A DNA stretch of 64,000 nt from Cacajao melanocephalus (lineage: Eukaryota > Chordata > Mammalia > Primates > Pitheciidae), in NCBI GenBank assembly GCA_963573385.1, contig CAUYLG010013737.1, positions 97,300 to 161,299 on the forward strand, in the 5' to 3' direction. The first letter of the stretch is position 1. Every line of letters starts with the position of its first letter. Under the pieces are notes generated by a model. That model worked only from the letters and a program-made list of their open reading frames with translations. It had not been told where the DNA came from and did no database searches. Shown here in pieces: positions 27,604 to 39,340 of the stretch. Position numbers and translations under genes: made by a program.

Positions 27604-28627
27604 ATGGAAAGAAGCCAGCACAAAAAGGCTGAACTCTCCAAAAACCAGAATGCCTCTTCTCCTCCAAGGGTTCACAACGCCTCACCAGCAAAGGAACAAA
27701 ACTGGGTGGAGAATGAGTCTGACGAATTGACAAAAGCAGGCTTCAGAAGGTGGGTAATAACAAACTTCCCCAAGCTAAGGGAGCATGTTCTAACCCAATG
27801 CCAGCAAGTTAAGAACCTTGAAAAAAGGTTAGACAAAATGCTAACTAGAATAACCAGCATAGTGAAGAACACAAATGACTTGATGGAGCTGAAAAACACA
27901 GCACAAGAACTTCATGAAGCATATGCAAGTTTGAAGAGCTGAATTGATCAAGCGGAGTAAAGGATATCAGAGACTGAAGATCAACTCAATGAAATAGAGT
28001 AAGAATGCAAGATAAGAGAAAAAAGGGTGAAAAGAAATGAACAAAGCCTCCAAGAAATATGGGATTATGTAAAAAGACCAAATCTACATTTGATCAGTGT
28101 ACCTGAAAGTGACGGGGAGAATAAAAACAAGTTGGAAAACACTCTTTAGAATATTATCTAGGAAAACTTCCCCAATCCAGCAAGGCAGGCCAACATTCAA
28201 ATTCAGGAAAAAGAGAAAACACCACAGAGATATTCCCTGAGAAAAGCAACCCAACGGCACATAATTTTCAGATTTACCAGGGTTGAAATGAAGGAAAAAA
28301 TGCTAAGGGAAGCCAGAGAGAAAGGTCAGGTTACCCATAAAGGGAAGTTCATCAGACCCACAGCAGATCTTAGCAGAAACCCTACAAGCCAGAAGAGAGT
28401 GGGGACCAACATTCAACATCCTTAAAGAAAATAATATTCAAGCCAGAATTTCATATCCAACCAAGCTAAATTTCATAAGCAAAGAAGAAATAAAATCCTT
28501 TATGGACAGGCAACTGCTGAGATATTTTGTCACCACCAGGCCTGCCATACAAGAGCTCCTGAAAGAAGCACTAAACATGGAAAGAAACAACCAGTACCAG
28601 CCACTGCAAAAACATACCAAATTGTAA
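27604..28627 (+). pseudogene. L1 ORF1 pseudogene (RNA-binding chaperone)
   Basis: ORF1p is the trimeric RNA-binding protein that packages L1 RNA in cytoplasmic particles. The original ATG at 27604 still opens a 112-codon frame showing the N-terminal region and the start of the coiled coil ('NLEKRLDKML', 'TNDLMELK'). It stops at 27940-27942, where the family reads on. Downstream DNA keeps RRM and C-terminal domain similarity up to a TAA at 28625-28627, about the length expected of a 338-residue ORF1. Further in-frame stops are visible, for example near 27957 and 28000. The protein cannot be made whole. Confidence 0.9.
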
Positions 28628-30576
28628 AGACCATCCACACTATGAAGAAACTGCATCAACTAACAGGCAGAACAACCAGCTAGCATCAAAATGGCAGATC
28701 AAATTCACACATAACAATATTAACCTTAAATGTAAATGGGCTAATGCCCCAATCAAAAGACACAGACTGGAAAATTGGATAAAGTGGCAAGACCCATCAG
28801 TGTGCTGTGTTGAGGAGACCCATCTCATGTGCAAAGACACACATAGACTCAAAATAAAGGGATGGAAGAAGATTTACCAACCAAATAGAGAGGAAAAGAA
28901 AAAAGCAGGGGTTGTAATCCTACTCTCTGATAAAACAGACTTTAAACCAACAAGGATCAGTGAGACAAAGAAGGGCATTACATAATGGCAAAGTGATCCA
29001 TGCAATAAGAAGAGCTAACTATTCTAAATATATATGCACCCAACACAGGAGCAGCCAGATACATAAAGCAAGTTCTTGGACCTACAAAGAAACTTAGACT
29101 CCCACACAACAATAGTGGGAGACTTTAACACCTCACTGTCAATACTAGACAGATCAATGAGACAGAAAATTAACAAAAATATCCAGGACTTGAAATCAGA
29201 TCTGGAAACCAAGCAGACCTAATAGACATCTACAGAATTATCCACCCCAAATAGACAGAATATACATTCTTCTCAGCACCACACTGCACTTATTCTAAAA
29301 TTGACCGCATAATTAGAAGTAAAACACTCCTCAGCAAATGCAAAAGAATAGAAATCATAACAAACAGTCTCTCAGACCACAGTGCAATCAAATTAAAACT
29401 CAGGATTAAGAAACTCACTCAAAACTGTACAACTACATAGAAACTGAACAACCTGCTCCTGAATGACTACTGGATAAATAATGAAATGAAGGCAGAATTA
29501 AAGATGTCCTTTGAAACTAATGAGAATGAAGATACAACATACCAGAATCTCTAAGACACATTTAAAGCAGTGTCTAGAGGGAAATTTATAGCACTAAATG
29601 ACCACAAGAGAAACAAGGAAAGATCTAAAATGACACCCTAATGTCATGATTAAAAGAACCAGAGGAACAAGATCAAATAAATTCAAAAGCTAGCAGAAGA
29701 CTAGAAATAACTAAGATCAGAGTAGAACTGAAGGAGATAGAGACACAAAAAAAAACCTTCAAAAAATCATTTAATCCAGGAGCTGGTTTTTTGAAAAGAT
29801 CAACAAAATAGACTGCTAGCCAGATTAATAAAGAAGAAAATAGAGAAGAATCAAATAGATGCAATAAAAAATGATAAAGGGGATATCACCACTGATCCCA
29901 CAGAAATACAAGCTACCATCAGAGAATACTACAAACACCTCTATGCAAATAAACCAGTAAATCTAGGAGAAATGGATAAATTCCTGGACTCTTGCACCCT
30001 CCCAAGACTAAACCAGGAAGATGTTGAAACCCTGAATAGACCAATAACAAGCACTGAAATTGAGGCAGCAATTAATAGCCCACCAACCAAAAAAGTCCAG
30101 GACCAGATGAGTTCCCACCAAATTCTACCAAAGGTACAAAGAAGAGCTGGTACCATTCCTTCTGAAACCATTACAAACAACACAAAAAGAGGGAATCCTC
30201 CCTAATTCATTTTATGAGACCAACATCATCCTGATACCAAAATCTGGTAGAGACATAACTAAAAAAGAAAATTTCAGGCCAATATCCATGATAAACATTG
30301 ATGTGAAAATTCTCAATCAAATACTGGCAAACCGAATCCAACAGCACATCAAAAAGCTTATCCATCATGATCAAGTCGGATTCATCCCTGGGATGCAAGG
30401 CTGGTTCAACATACACAAATCTACAAAAGTAATCGATCACATAAACAGAACCAAAGACAAAAACCACAGGATTATCTCAATAGATACAGAGAAGGCCTTT
30501 GACAAAATTCAACAGCCTTTTATGCTAAAAACTCTCAATAAACTAGGTATCAATGGAACGTATCTCAAAAAAATAA

Positions 30577-31161
30577 TGAAAGGGAAGAATCCCTCACTTC
30601 CTTCCATTTCCCATTCTCCACCTTCTCCCTCCCCTCCCCTCCAGATGGGAAGGAGAGTGAAAAAGAAAATAATAATAATAAAATACCAAACAGCTGGGAA
30701 GATGACTCCCTTTTCTGTTACCAGCATCTCTGCTACCTATAAGCCTTGAAAAAGTTGCAAATAATGTTATCACTACCATCCAGAGCCTGGCACTGGGTCA
30801 CAATCCCATGTTTGCACGACCCAGGCTCCCTCCTGGAAATACCTCTGCCAACTAACAATTTACTTCCTTTGTTTTGTCTCTGTAAGCCCCCTCCTCTGCC
30901 TGTTCCCGCTCATGCTGCATATAAATTAGCAAATCAATGAAGCCAAAGGATTGTAAGGTTGGACATCCAGCAAATGGACAATGACATAGTTTGCCTCAGT
31001 TTCCCCTTTAGTGTTGTAAGCCTATAAAAGGGGCAAGAAGCTGCTTCTCTGGGAGCTCCGTGAATAAGGCTGTAGCCCTCTACAGCTCCTGGCCAAACAA
31101 AAAGCCACTTTCTTCCTCAGTTCAGTGTTGAAGAGGTTTGTTTCTCATTGTTCCTGCTTCA
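30577..31161 (+). mobile_element. Solo ERV LTR (ERV1-like) inside L1 ORF2
   Basis: A 585-bp block with TG...CA ends replaces nothing in ORF2: joining its flanks restores the L1 sequence. A 4-bp duplication, ATAA, lies at 30573-30576 and 31162-31165, as expected of gammaretrovirus-like integrases. Inside is a TATAAAAG box at 31023-31030, followed by a short R/U5-like end. No internal viral genes remain, so LTR-LTR recombination has removed them. Orientation is inferred from the TATA box. I do not recognise the LTR family with confidence. Confidence 0.88.
31023..31030 (+). promoter_or_regulatory. LTR TATA box
   Basis: TATAAAAG about 140 bp before the end of the solo LTR, the usual place for the U3 core promoter. 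Confidence 0.6.
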
Positions 31162-31852
31162 ATAAGAGCTATTTATGACAGACCCACAGCTAATATCATA
31201 CTAAATGGGACAAACTAGAAGCATTCCCTTTGAAAACAGGCACAAGACAAGGATGCCCTTTCTCACCACTCCTATTCAACATAGTATTGGAAGTTCTGGC
31301 CAGTCCAATCACACAAGAAGAAGAAATGAAGAGTATTCAATTCAGAAAAGAGGAAGTCAAATTGTCTCTATTTGCAGATGACATGATTGTATATTTAGAA
31401 GACCCCATCATCTCAGCACAAAATCTCCTTAAGCTGATAAACAACTTCAGCAAAGTCTCAGGATACAAAATCAATGTGCAAAAATCACAAGCATTAATAT
31501 ACACATAGACAAACAGAGAGCCAAATCATGAGTGAACTCCCATTCACAATTGCTACAAAGAGAATAAAATACCTAGGAATACAACTAACAAGACATGTAA
31601 AGGACCTCTTTAAGGAGAACTACAAACCACTGCTTAAGGATATAAGAGAGGACACAAACAGATGTAAAAATTCCATGCTCATGCTTAGAAAGAATCAATA
31701 TCATGAAAATGGCCATACTGCCCTAAGTAATTTTTAGATTCAATGCTATCCCCTTCAAGCAACCATAGACTTTCTTCACAGAATTGGAAAAAAACACCTT
31801 AAACTTCACATAAAACCCAAAGGGAGCCCACAGAGCCAACACAATCCAAATC

Positions 31853-31874
31853 AAAAAAAAAAAAAAAAAAAAAA
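31853..31874. repeat. A22 homopolymer within L1 ORF2
   Basis: Twenty-two consecutive A residues where the L1 family has a shorter mixed A-rich stretch. Probably expanded by slippage. Confidence 0.9.
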
Positions 31875-31977
31875 GCTGGAGGCATCATGCTACCTGACTT
31901 CAAACAATACTACAAAGCTACAGTAATCGAAACAGCAAGTACTGATACCAAAACAGAGCTACAGACAGTACAGACAT

Positions 31978-32739
31978 GACGTCCTCAGCAAATAAATTGA
32001 ACAATGCCATCCATGTTTTAAAGGAAAAATACTGTGTTGATCAGTTCATGCTACTAATTGTTATGCTCATGGGAATGAAATAATCCCCATTGGGAAAAAG
32101 GAAATCCCAGAACTACCATCATGGAAATCAAATGTGCTGGCAAATCAAGAAAAACTTTGACCAAAATATATTAAATTACTCAAGATTTTCAATACGATAT
32201 ATATTTTATTCTTGTTTTCCTATTTCATCATATAGAAGTCAATGCAAATGTTCCAATCTGTGAGCAATTACTGAGACAGGAGTGGTATTTATGCCTTTGC
32301 TCAACTCCACCATCATTCTCACTAAATTTTTTTATTAAACAAAAGAGAGTGTAGGATCACATATGCCTATATGATAAACTAGCTATTTAAAGTTTTGTAT
32401 CTTGAAGTGGGTGGTGGTTTTATGGGTAAATAAATAGGTTAAAAAATTAATGAGCTAGGTGGTAAAATTTAACATGTGTACTTCTAGATCCACTCTCTCT
32501 CTCTCTCTCTCTCTGTCTCATTAAATGTTATACTGTGGATACCAGCCTGAATCACATTTCAAGTTTTATTTAATAGCCACTCCTATCTGACTATCTTGGT
32601 TATAGGATGTTACATTATGACAAGTAACATTTTAATACATTTTGTTGTGCATGGCTTATTGGTACAATAGGAAATATTTCTCTAGAGTAAACATGAAGTA
32701 CATTACTGAGACTTTAGGTACATAAGTGCTAAACGTTAA
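31978..32739. other. Unassigned DNA after the L1 3' breakpoint
   Basis: Non-L1 sequence. It contains a (CT)n tract at 32493-32513 (about ten CT units) and otherwise nothing I recognise. Confidence 0.45.
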
Positions 32740-33174
32740 TTGATGTTGACAAATTGCTCTCCCAAGTGGCTATATCAAATTACATCCTCCAAACAGCGTG
32801 TGTAGGGAATTGCCTACTTCCCTATGCTCTCAGACAATCAATATTTATGTATTTATTTATTTATTTATTATGACTTTATTTACTGCACTTTAGGAAGTTA
32901 ATTTCCAGTGAGTTGAGTATGACTTTGTTATTTATATCATGTATTTCTTATGTAAGATACTTGTTCATATATTTTATTCATATTAGCTTGGTTCTGTTTT
33001 TTTGGGTTTTTTTGTTTTTTTGGTTTTTTTGCTTGGGAGTCAATTCTTTATTCTTAACAGTAGTCATTGCCAGTTATTAAAGATGTATGTAATTTATCCA
33101 AATCTGTCATTTTGTAGATATTCTGTTCTATAATTCTAAAATGGCTGTGTACTTACATTTATCAACATTTTCTT
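32740..33174 (-). mobile_element. Degraded antisense L1M fragment (left part)
   Basis: The 'gacaaattgctctcccaagt' segment near 32749 and the following 'ttacatcctccaaacagc' match the antisense of old L1 ORF2. Sequence of the same kind resumes after 33850 ('tttaattcatctagagttta' near 33965). A younger L1 3' end appears to have landed in it. It includes a (TTTA)n tract at 32840-32885 and a T7-G repeat tract at 32998-33031. Confidence 0.45.
32840..32885. repeat. (TTTA)n tetranucleotide repeat
   Basis: About five clean TTTA units, with imperfect units on both sides. Confidence 0.8.
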
Positions 33175-33845
33175 TCTTTACACTGTTGGTGAGAGTGTAA
33201 TTAATTCACCAATTGTGTAAGACAGTGGGATAATTCCTTAAAAACCTAGAGGAAGAAGTACCATTCGACCCAGTAATCCAATTACTGGGCATACACCCAA
33301 AGGAATATAAAGTGTTGTTTCTTTTTTTTATAAAGAAACATGCAAACATATGTTCATTGAAGTACTAGTCACAATAGAAAATACTTAGATTCAACATAAA
33401 TGCCCATCAGTGACAAACTCGATAAAGAAAATGTGGTACATATATGCAATGGAATACTATGCAGCCATAAAAAGGAATTAGATCATGTCCTTTGCAGGTA
33501 CATGGATGGAGCTGGAGGCCATTATCCTCAGCAAACTAATGGAAGAACAGAAAACAAAATACTTCATATTCTCACTTTTCTCACTTATTAGTGGAAGTTA
33601 AATGATGAAAACACACAGATACCTGGTAGGGAAACAACACATACCAGGGCCTGTCAGAGGGTGGAGAGTGGGAAGAGGGAGAGAATCAGGAATGATAACT
33701 AATGGATGCTGGGCTTAATACCTGGGTAATGGAAGGATCTGGGCAGCAAACCACCATGGCACCGATTTACCTATGTAACAAACCTGCACATCCTGCACAC
33801 AAAGCCCTGGACTTAAACTAAAAGTTGGAAATTTAAAAAATAAAA
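33175..33845 (+). mobile_element. 5'-truncated LINE-1 3' end (L1P-type)
   Basis: It starts at 'acactgttggtgagagtgta', passes through the ORF2 C-terminal region ('attactgggcatacacccaa', 'atgtggtacatatatgcaat', 'tactatgcagccataaaaag'), and ends with a 3'UTR ('acctatgtaacaaacctgca') and an A-rich tail near 33833-33845. It could be a separate insertion or the displaced tail of the L1 at 26.3-32.0 kb. The roughly 450 bases of ORF2 expected between the two breakpoints are absent, and about 1.2 kb of other DNA lies between them. No clear TSD was seen. Confidence 0.9.
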
Positions 33846-34310
33846 TATAACTTGTCACTTGGTTAAGACCATCCTTACCATAGATCAAAAATATTTTTGC
33901 TTTATTTTCTTTCAAATTTACAATATCACTTACTCATTACTTTATTTATTTTCACATTTTGATATTTAATTCATCTAGAGTTTATTTCATGTATGTGTGA
34001 ATCACTTCATAGGGGATTTTTAGGAAACCATTCTTCACAGGTGTCTCATATCTGCATGTCTTGCAGGAAAGGCAAAACTTGTTTTTGTTCCAGAGTAAAT
34101 TCAAAATAGTAATATAGTAAACACTATAGGAATGTGAAGACAATATTTTCCTCTACAGCAAAGGACAAGCATGCTTACTGCCCATTATATAAGAATTGAA
34201 TCCCATAAGAAAAAGACTCCTGTCTGTAATGCAATCACTTTACAGCAAGAGGCTTCCAGATCTCAAAACCTGTGGGAATTGAGCAATGGGGAACTGACTA
34301 ATTGATTATA
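33846..34310. other. Degraded antisense L1M (left part), then unassigned DNA
   Basis: The part up to about 34030 looks like the continuation of the antisense L1M seen before 33175. The rest is unassigned. Confidence 0.35.
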
Positions 34311-34315
34311 CAAAT

Positions 34316-34751
34316 TGTGATGGTTAATATTCAGTGTCAACTTGATTGGATTGAAGGATGCAAAGTATTGATCCTAGGTGTGTCTGCGAAGATGTTGCAA
34401 AAGGAGATTGACATTTGAGTCAGTGGGCTGAAAAAGGCAACCCACCTTTAATCTGGGTGGGCACCATCTAACCAGCTACCAACATGGCTAGAATATAAAG
34501 CATACAGAAAAACGTGAAAAGACTAGATTGGCCTAGCTTCCCGGCCTATATGTTTCTCCCATACTCTACCCTTTCTGCCCTTGAACATCGGCTCGAAGTT
34601 CTCCAGTTTTGGGACTCGGACCGGCTTTTCTTGCTCTTCAGCTTTTAGACGGCCTGTTGTGGGACCTTATGATCATGTGAGTCAATACAACTTCCATTTA
34701 TATATATCTGTCCTATTAGTTCTGTCCCTCTAGAGAATGCTGACTAATACA
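34316..34751 (+). mobile_element. Solo LTR, ERVL-like (MLT2-related)
   Basis: A complete 436-bp LTR from TGTGATGGTTAAT to '...ctgactaataca'. The 5-bp target duplication CAAAT occupies 34311-34315 and 34752-34756. The ordered motifs 'cagtgtcaacttgattggat', 'aatctgggtgggcaccatct' and 'ctctagagaatgctgact' are typical of ERVL-type LTRs, and a 5-bp TSD fits that class. There is no internal sequence, so it is a recombined solo LTR. Confidence 0.9.
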
Positions 34752-34756
34752 CAAAT

Positions 34757-36679
34757 ATTGCCCAATTTATTTTTATTTAAAGATTAGCTTTCTTGTCTCT
34801 ACCATATTCCAATATTTATTTTGATTCTGTCTTTGAAATTTGAAAATCCTCAGATGAACAATAATTGAACAACATCTGAGACCAAACATTCAAACCTCCA
34901 ATCCATGAAGATAGATCTTGAAAAAGTTCTGAGTGAAGACAGCATATAGTAATGGAATAAAAGAGCAATAACGTTAATTCTAGTGTGTGCTACAACAAAT
35001 GCAAGAGTTCGTATAACATATATAACTAATCTTATTTTTTAAAAACAAGAGTCAAAAGAAACATCTTAAGTCATCAAATATTGATGGCCATGAACTATGA
35101 AGCCAAGCAGAAAACATGGCAAAAACTGAACTAATTTTCTTCAAAGAAGAAATAAGATTTCTAGAGGTTTCTTTTTAATCCTTTAATAACTGTCTTCCTG
35201 CACATCCCACTTTACGGGAGTTGAGGAAGTTGAAACTTATTTTTACTGGGCAATGGAGTCAGGAGGGAAATTTTATAGGAAGCTAATTAAAATTACAAAC
35301 TTAGAGGAGAGAGCTGAGTATGACCGATTTTAAACATCATAGCCGAACACAACAGGGAAAGCTAAAGATTTTTTTTTTTTAATTTAGGAGAGAGATATGA
35401 AGAAAGTTGAGACAAAGAAACTTCATGGAGGCAAAAACAAGCATATGGAAAAAGTTACTTAAAACATAAATGCTAAACTATACCAGAATGTTTGACAAGC
35501 AACTTATTTTTGCAGACAAAGGCATGAGAAATAGGAATGTAAGAAGCAAAAAATGAAAATGAGAAAAACAAAATCAAGTCAAATATGCTTTTTTGGATGC
35601 TTGTCGAAGTTCTACATTTATGTGTAAAAGAAGAATTTCTTTGCCCATATTAAAATAAGATAAATTATATCTTCAATGATTTTAAAGTGTCTTCACCATC
35701 ATGGAATCCAGTACACTGACATCGTTTGAAGTGTGGTTGCAAATATAGTCTTAAAGATTTGCATGACTTACTAGATGAATTAAAAATAAACACAGCTTTG
35801 ATCCCTAAATCTTCTTAAGAATTTGTAAAGTATTTTAGAAACCAAATGCTGTTTAGAGTATTTAAAGTCAGCTATCCTCTTGATGAAAACATTCTACTGC
35901 AAACACCTAGGTATAAAGCATTTTCTTTAAAAGGATTAATATAATGCGCACTAAAAGCTTTCATTTTGACCTGAGTACAATGTAGCAGTGCTTTTCACAT
36001 AGACTGCTCATGGTTTTCATGAATAGACTATAATCCTCTTTTTCGCCAATAAATACTATGCTGTGTCTGGCATTTTATTTCTTTTGGCAGAAGGTACAGC
36101 AAATATAAAGGCTAAAATAGAAACTGAATAAAATGAATCAGTAAGTATCAAATCATCAAGATGCAGGAACCTAGAGAAATCACTTAGTTTACCTCCTCTA
36201 AATAATAAGAAAAAAATTGAGTTAGTCAACAACTTTTGAAAACTTCTGGACATAAAATATAATATTAGAATTTACATGGACTCAGATTTGGACACAAATA
36301 ATTGGATTCTCATCAAGAATAACATCAGGTATTTAAATAATGATTATTTCTTCTTTTGCTGAAGAATATTAAGATAAAAGTAATTACCATATCCAATGTA
36401 AAAACAACTTAATGTATTAAACCCAGTAAACCCAAAGTAATAAATTTTAAATAGGTTTTCTCCTTTGAATTCATCACTCTTTGAATATTGTGTTTTATTA
36501 ACATTCAGAGAGGAAATTTATATTTCTTCTTGCTTCTTTCATACCCAACACTATAAAATGTATCTGCTTCATTAAAAAATACCTGTCCTTCCTCTGTAAT
36601 ATATTATTCCATTGTTCTTGAGAACAATATAGATATAATTTTTCTTCACTGATACAGAAGGCATAAATGGTGCATTTCA
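34757..36679. other. Unassigned AT-rich DNA
   Basis: Nothing recognised. The 65-codon minus frame at 36056-36253 is unremarkable. Confidence 0.45.
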
Positions 36680-36860
36680 GTCTGAGTTATCCCCACATCT
36701 TGCATGATTTTTGACATTTTCATCAGTAAAATGCATACATTTTAGTATACAGTTCTATAACCTTCAGCAAATGCATAGAGTTGGGTATCCACTGCCACAG
36801 TGATGATACAGAACATTTCCATTACCCCAAAATTCCTTCAGGCCATACTTGTAATCAACC
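36680..36860 (-). mobile_element. Possible antisense L1M 3'UTR fragment
   Basis: Similar to the motif series 'tagtatacagttctataac', 'tgatacagaacatttccatt' and 'accccaaaattccttcaggc' of an antisense L1M 3' region. Short and diverged. Confidence 0.45.
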
Positions 36861-37354
36861 TGGGGGTGTTTTATGAACTCCTACACCATTCCAGTCTTAT
36901 AGCTGGTCTAATATCTGTATACATAGAAAAATTAATACTTGTTAAGGTTTAAGTTTTGGTTATGGCTTTGTCACTTTAATCTGAAAGAACCCGAATTGAT
37001 TCAAAATCCTAAGACAAATATTAATAGAGTTAAGTTTTTTTTTTAAGCTTAGAGAAGTGAAATTGTACTAGGAATGTGAAATTTATACTTGAAGAAGATG
37101 ATTTATACTAATAGAAGAAGCAGCATCAGATAGCTCCAGGTAGCAGAAATAGGGTCAAAAATTTGAATGGGATATTCAAGAAAAAGTAAAACATGTCCAG
37201 GATTTATGGAAAAGAATTAAAACATTCACTGGGATTTGGACTAAGTATGTGTCTTCTAAGATTAATAACTTTTGAATTTATAATTCTGTGAAAAGATGGT
37301 TAGGAGTTATACATGATGGATATGAAAGAGTCAGTGATTAAGAAGTTATCATAC
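36861..37354. other. Unassigned DNA
   Basis: I see nothing recognisable. It is the 5' flank of the next L1. Confidence 0.4.
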
Positions 37355-39340
37355 AGGAGGAGGCAGAGCAAGATGGTCAAATAGAATCCTCCAGTGTTTG
37401 TCCTTCCTGCAGGAACACCAGATTGGACGATTATTCACACAAAATCACTTTTATAAGAATAAAAATCAGGTGAGCCATCACAGTATCTGGTTTTAACTTT
37501 ATATCACTGAAAAAAGCACCAAAGAGGGTAAGAAAGACCGTCTTGAATTGTGAATATAATCCCTCCCTCATTCCCCAGCAGCAGCCACATGGCAGAGAGA
37601 AAGAATCTGTGTGCTTAGGAAGGGGAAGCGCAGTGATGGTAGGACTTTGCATTGGAACTGAGTGCCACCTTGTCACAGTGGAAAGCAAACCAGGCATAAA
37701 TCAGTTAGCGGCCACAGAGGAAGCATTTAGACCAGCCCTTGAGAGAGGAGAATTGCCTATCTCACTGGTTAGAACCTGAGTTCTGGCTAGCCTCGTCACT
37801 GTAGGCTAAGGATTCAGGGGTTCTAAGTAAACTTGAAAGGCCGTCTAGGTCACAAGGAATGCAATTTCTGGGCAAGTCTTGGTGCTGTGCTGGGCTCAGA
37901 GGCAGTGGACTTGAGGTTGCATGTGACCTAGTGAGGCACCAAGTGGGACAGTCATTAGAGTGCTTATACCTCTCCTCCCACAACCGCAGGCACTGCAGCA
38001 CATAGCTCTGGAAAAGAGTCCTTCCTTCTTTTTGAGAAGAGAGGGAAGAGTAAAGAGGACTTTATCTTGCAACTTGGATAGCTCAGCCACAGTAAGGATA
38101 GGGCACCAGGAAGAGTCCTGAGGCCCCCATTCCAGGCCCTAACCCCAACATGACATTTTCAGACACACCCTGGACCAGAATAGAACCTGCTACCTTGAAG
38201 AGAAACACCCAGTCCTGGCAGAATTTACCACCTGCTTACTAAACAGCCTTGGGCTCTGAGTAGTCATCAGTGGTAGCCAGGCAGTATTCATCATGTACCT
38301 TGGGTGAAACACAGAGACATGCTGGCTTCAGATGTGACCCAGAACATTCCCAGTTGTGGTGGCTATGGGGAGAGACTCCTGCTTGAAAAAAGTGGAGATA
38401 AGAATAAAGGGGATTTTCTCTTGCAGCTTAGGTACCAGCTTGACAACTGTGGGGTAGAGTACCAAGGGGACCCTTGGTATCCCTGATTCCAGGCCTGGGC
38501 TCTTAAATAGCACTTTTGGATCTGCCCTAGGCTAAAAGTGATCTCACTGCCTTGAAGGGAGAGTCCCAGGCCAGGAAACATTCACCACAAGCTGACTGCA
38601 AACCCCTTGATCCACGAGTGAATATTAGCAATAACCAGGCAGTACTCACTGCAGGTGTAGAATGAATGGCCATGGGGAAAGACTCCTTTGTGCATGGAAA
38701 GGGGCGAGAATAGTGGGAAGGACTTTATCTTGTGATTCTAAGCCCTGACTCCAGAACAGTATCTCTGGACCCACCAAGGCTCAGGGAGAACTTGCTGCCC
38801 TGAAGGGAAGAACACAAGCCTAGCTTGCTCTGCTCCCTGCTGATTGTAGACCCCTGGGGCCTTAGGCGAACGTAGGTGTGATAGCCAGGCAATGCATACT
38901 GTGAGTCTTGGGTGAGACCCAGTGCTGTGCTGGCTTTAGCTCTGACCCAGCACAGTCCCAGTGGTGTGGTCACTGGGGTGCTTGGGTCATAACTTCCCCA
39001 GATCCAGGCAGCTCAAGAGAGAGAGAGACTGAGACTGTACTTCTTGGGGAGAAAGTAAAGGAAGAGAACAAGAGTCTCTGCTGTTAATCCAGAGAATTCT
39101 TCTAGATCTTGTCTAAGACCAGCAAGGTAGTACCTCTACAAGTATGCAAAAGCCACAGCATTACTGAGCTTAAGGTGTCCTCTAATACAGCCATGGCTGA
39201 AGTGAACAAAAACTTTGGTCACAGAACTCAAGTCCCATTGAATATCTGGAAAACATTCCTAATAAGGACTGGCATAAATAAGCCCAGACTACAAAGACTA
39301 CAATGAATAGTTAACTTTTCAATGTCCAGACACCAAAGAA
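37355..39340 (+). promoter_or_regulatory. L1 5'UTR with three diverged tandem units
   Basis: A roughly 2-kb 5'UTR whose middle part holds about three diverged repeats of 300-450 bp (approximately 37860-38320, 38321-38690, 38691-39000). Each unit repeats the order 'gggtgaaac/gagacccag...gctggctt', 'cccagt(t)gtggtggctatgg', 'ttgaagggagag...cccaggc', and 'agccaggcagtattca'. Tandem 5'UTR units of this kind are known in older primate L1 subfamilies. The YY1-type core is mutated to CAAGATGGTC at 37369-37378. Confidence 0.7.

Larger units (their letters stand above)
26289..31977 (+). mobile_element. LINE-1 (L1P-type), 5' complete, 3' truncated, split by an LTR
   Basis: A near-complete LINE-1 in sense orientation with 5'UTR (26289-27603), ORF1 remnant, a 63-bp inter-ORF spacer, and ORF2 through the endonuclease and most of the reverse transcriptase domain. 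It ends near 31977, inside ORF2. The rest of ORF2, the 3'UTR and the poly-A tail are absent. Because L1 integrates 3' end first, loss of the 3' end points to a later deletion or rearrangement. A 585-bp solo LTR lies at 30577-31161. Stops and frameshifts make the element inactive. No TSD can be found because the 3' end is missing. Confidence 0.93.
28691..31977 (+). pseudogene. L1 ORF2 pseudogene (endonuclease / reverse transcriptase), interrupted
   Basis: ORF2p nicks target DNA and reverse-transcribes L1 RNA. The start ATG at 28691 is followed by a one-base loss relative to the family, so the frame breaks after three codons. Endonuclease landmarks remain: an SDHSAI motif at 29372-29389 and a 'DFNTSLSILDRS'-type stretch near 29110-29160. 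RT landmarks are '[10 protein letters not shown]' near 30484-30512 and FADD at 31371-31382. A solo LTR sits between these RT motifs. Many frameshifts and stops occur, and a 22-A run (31853-31874) has expanded in the coding region. The 3' third, including the Cys-rich domain, is missing. Confidence 0.9.

Noticed and set aside
27604..27942. 112-codon ORF as a functional small gene
   Set aside because: It is the first third of a dead L1 ORF1 with an early stop.
30288..30749. 153-codon ORF as a chimeric L1-LTR gene
   Set aside because: The frame reads from L1 RT sequence into the LTR by accident. The RT part is incomplete, and there is no evidence that it is expressed.
31021..31161. LTR TATA box as promoter of a cellular gene
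   Set aside because: No exon or splice donor that I can support lies downstream within the window.
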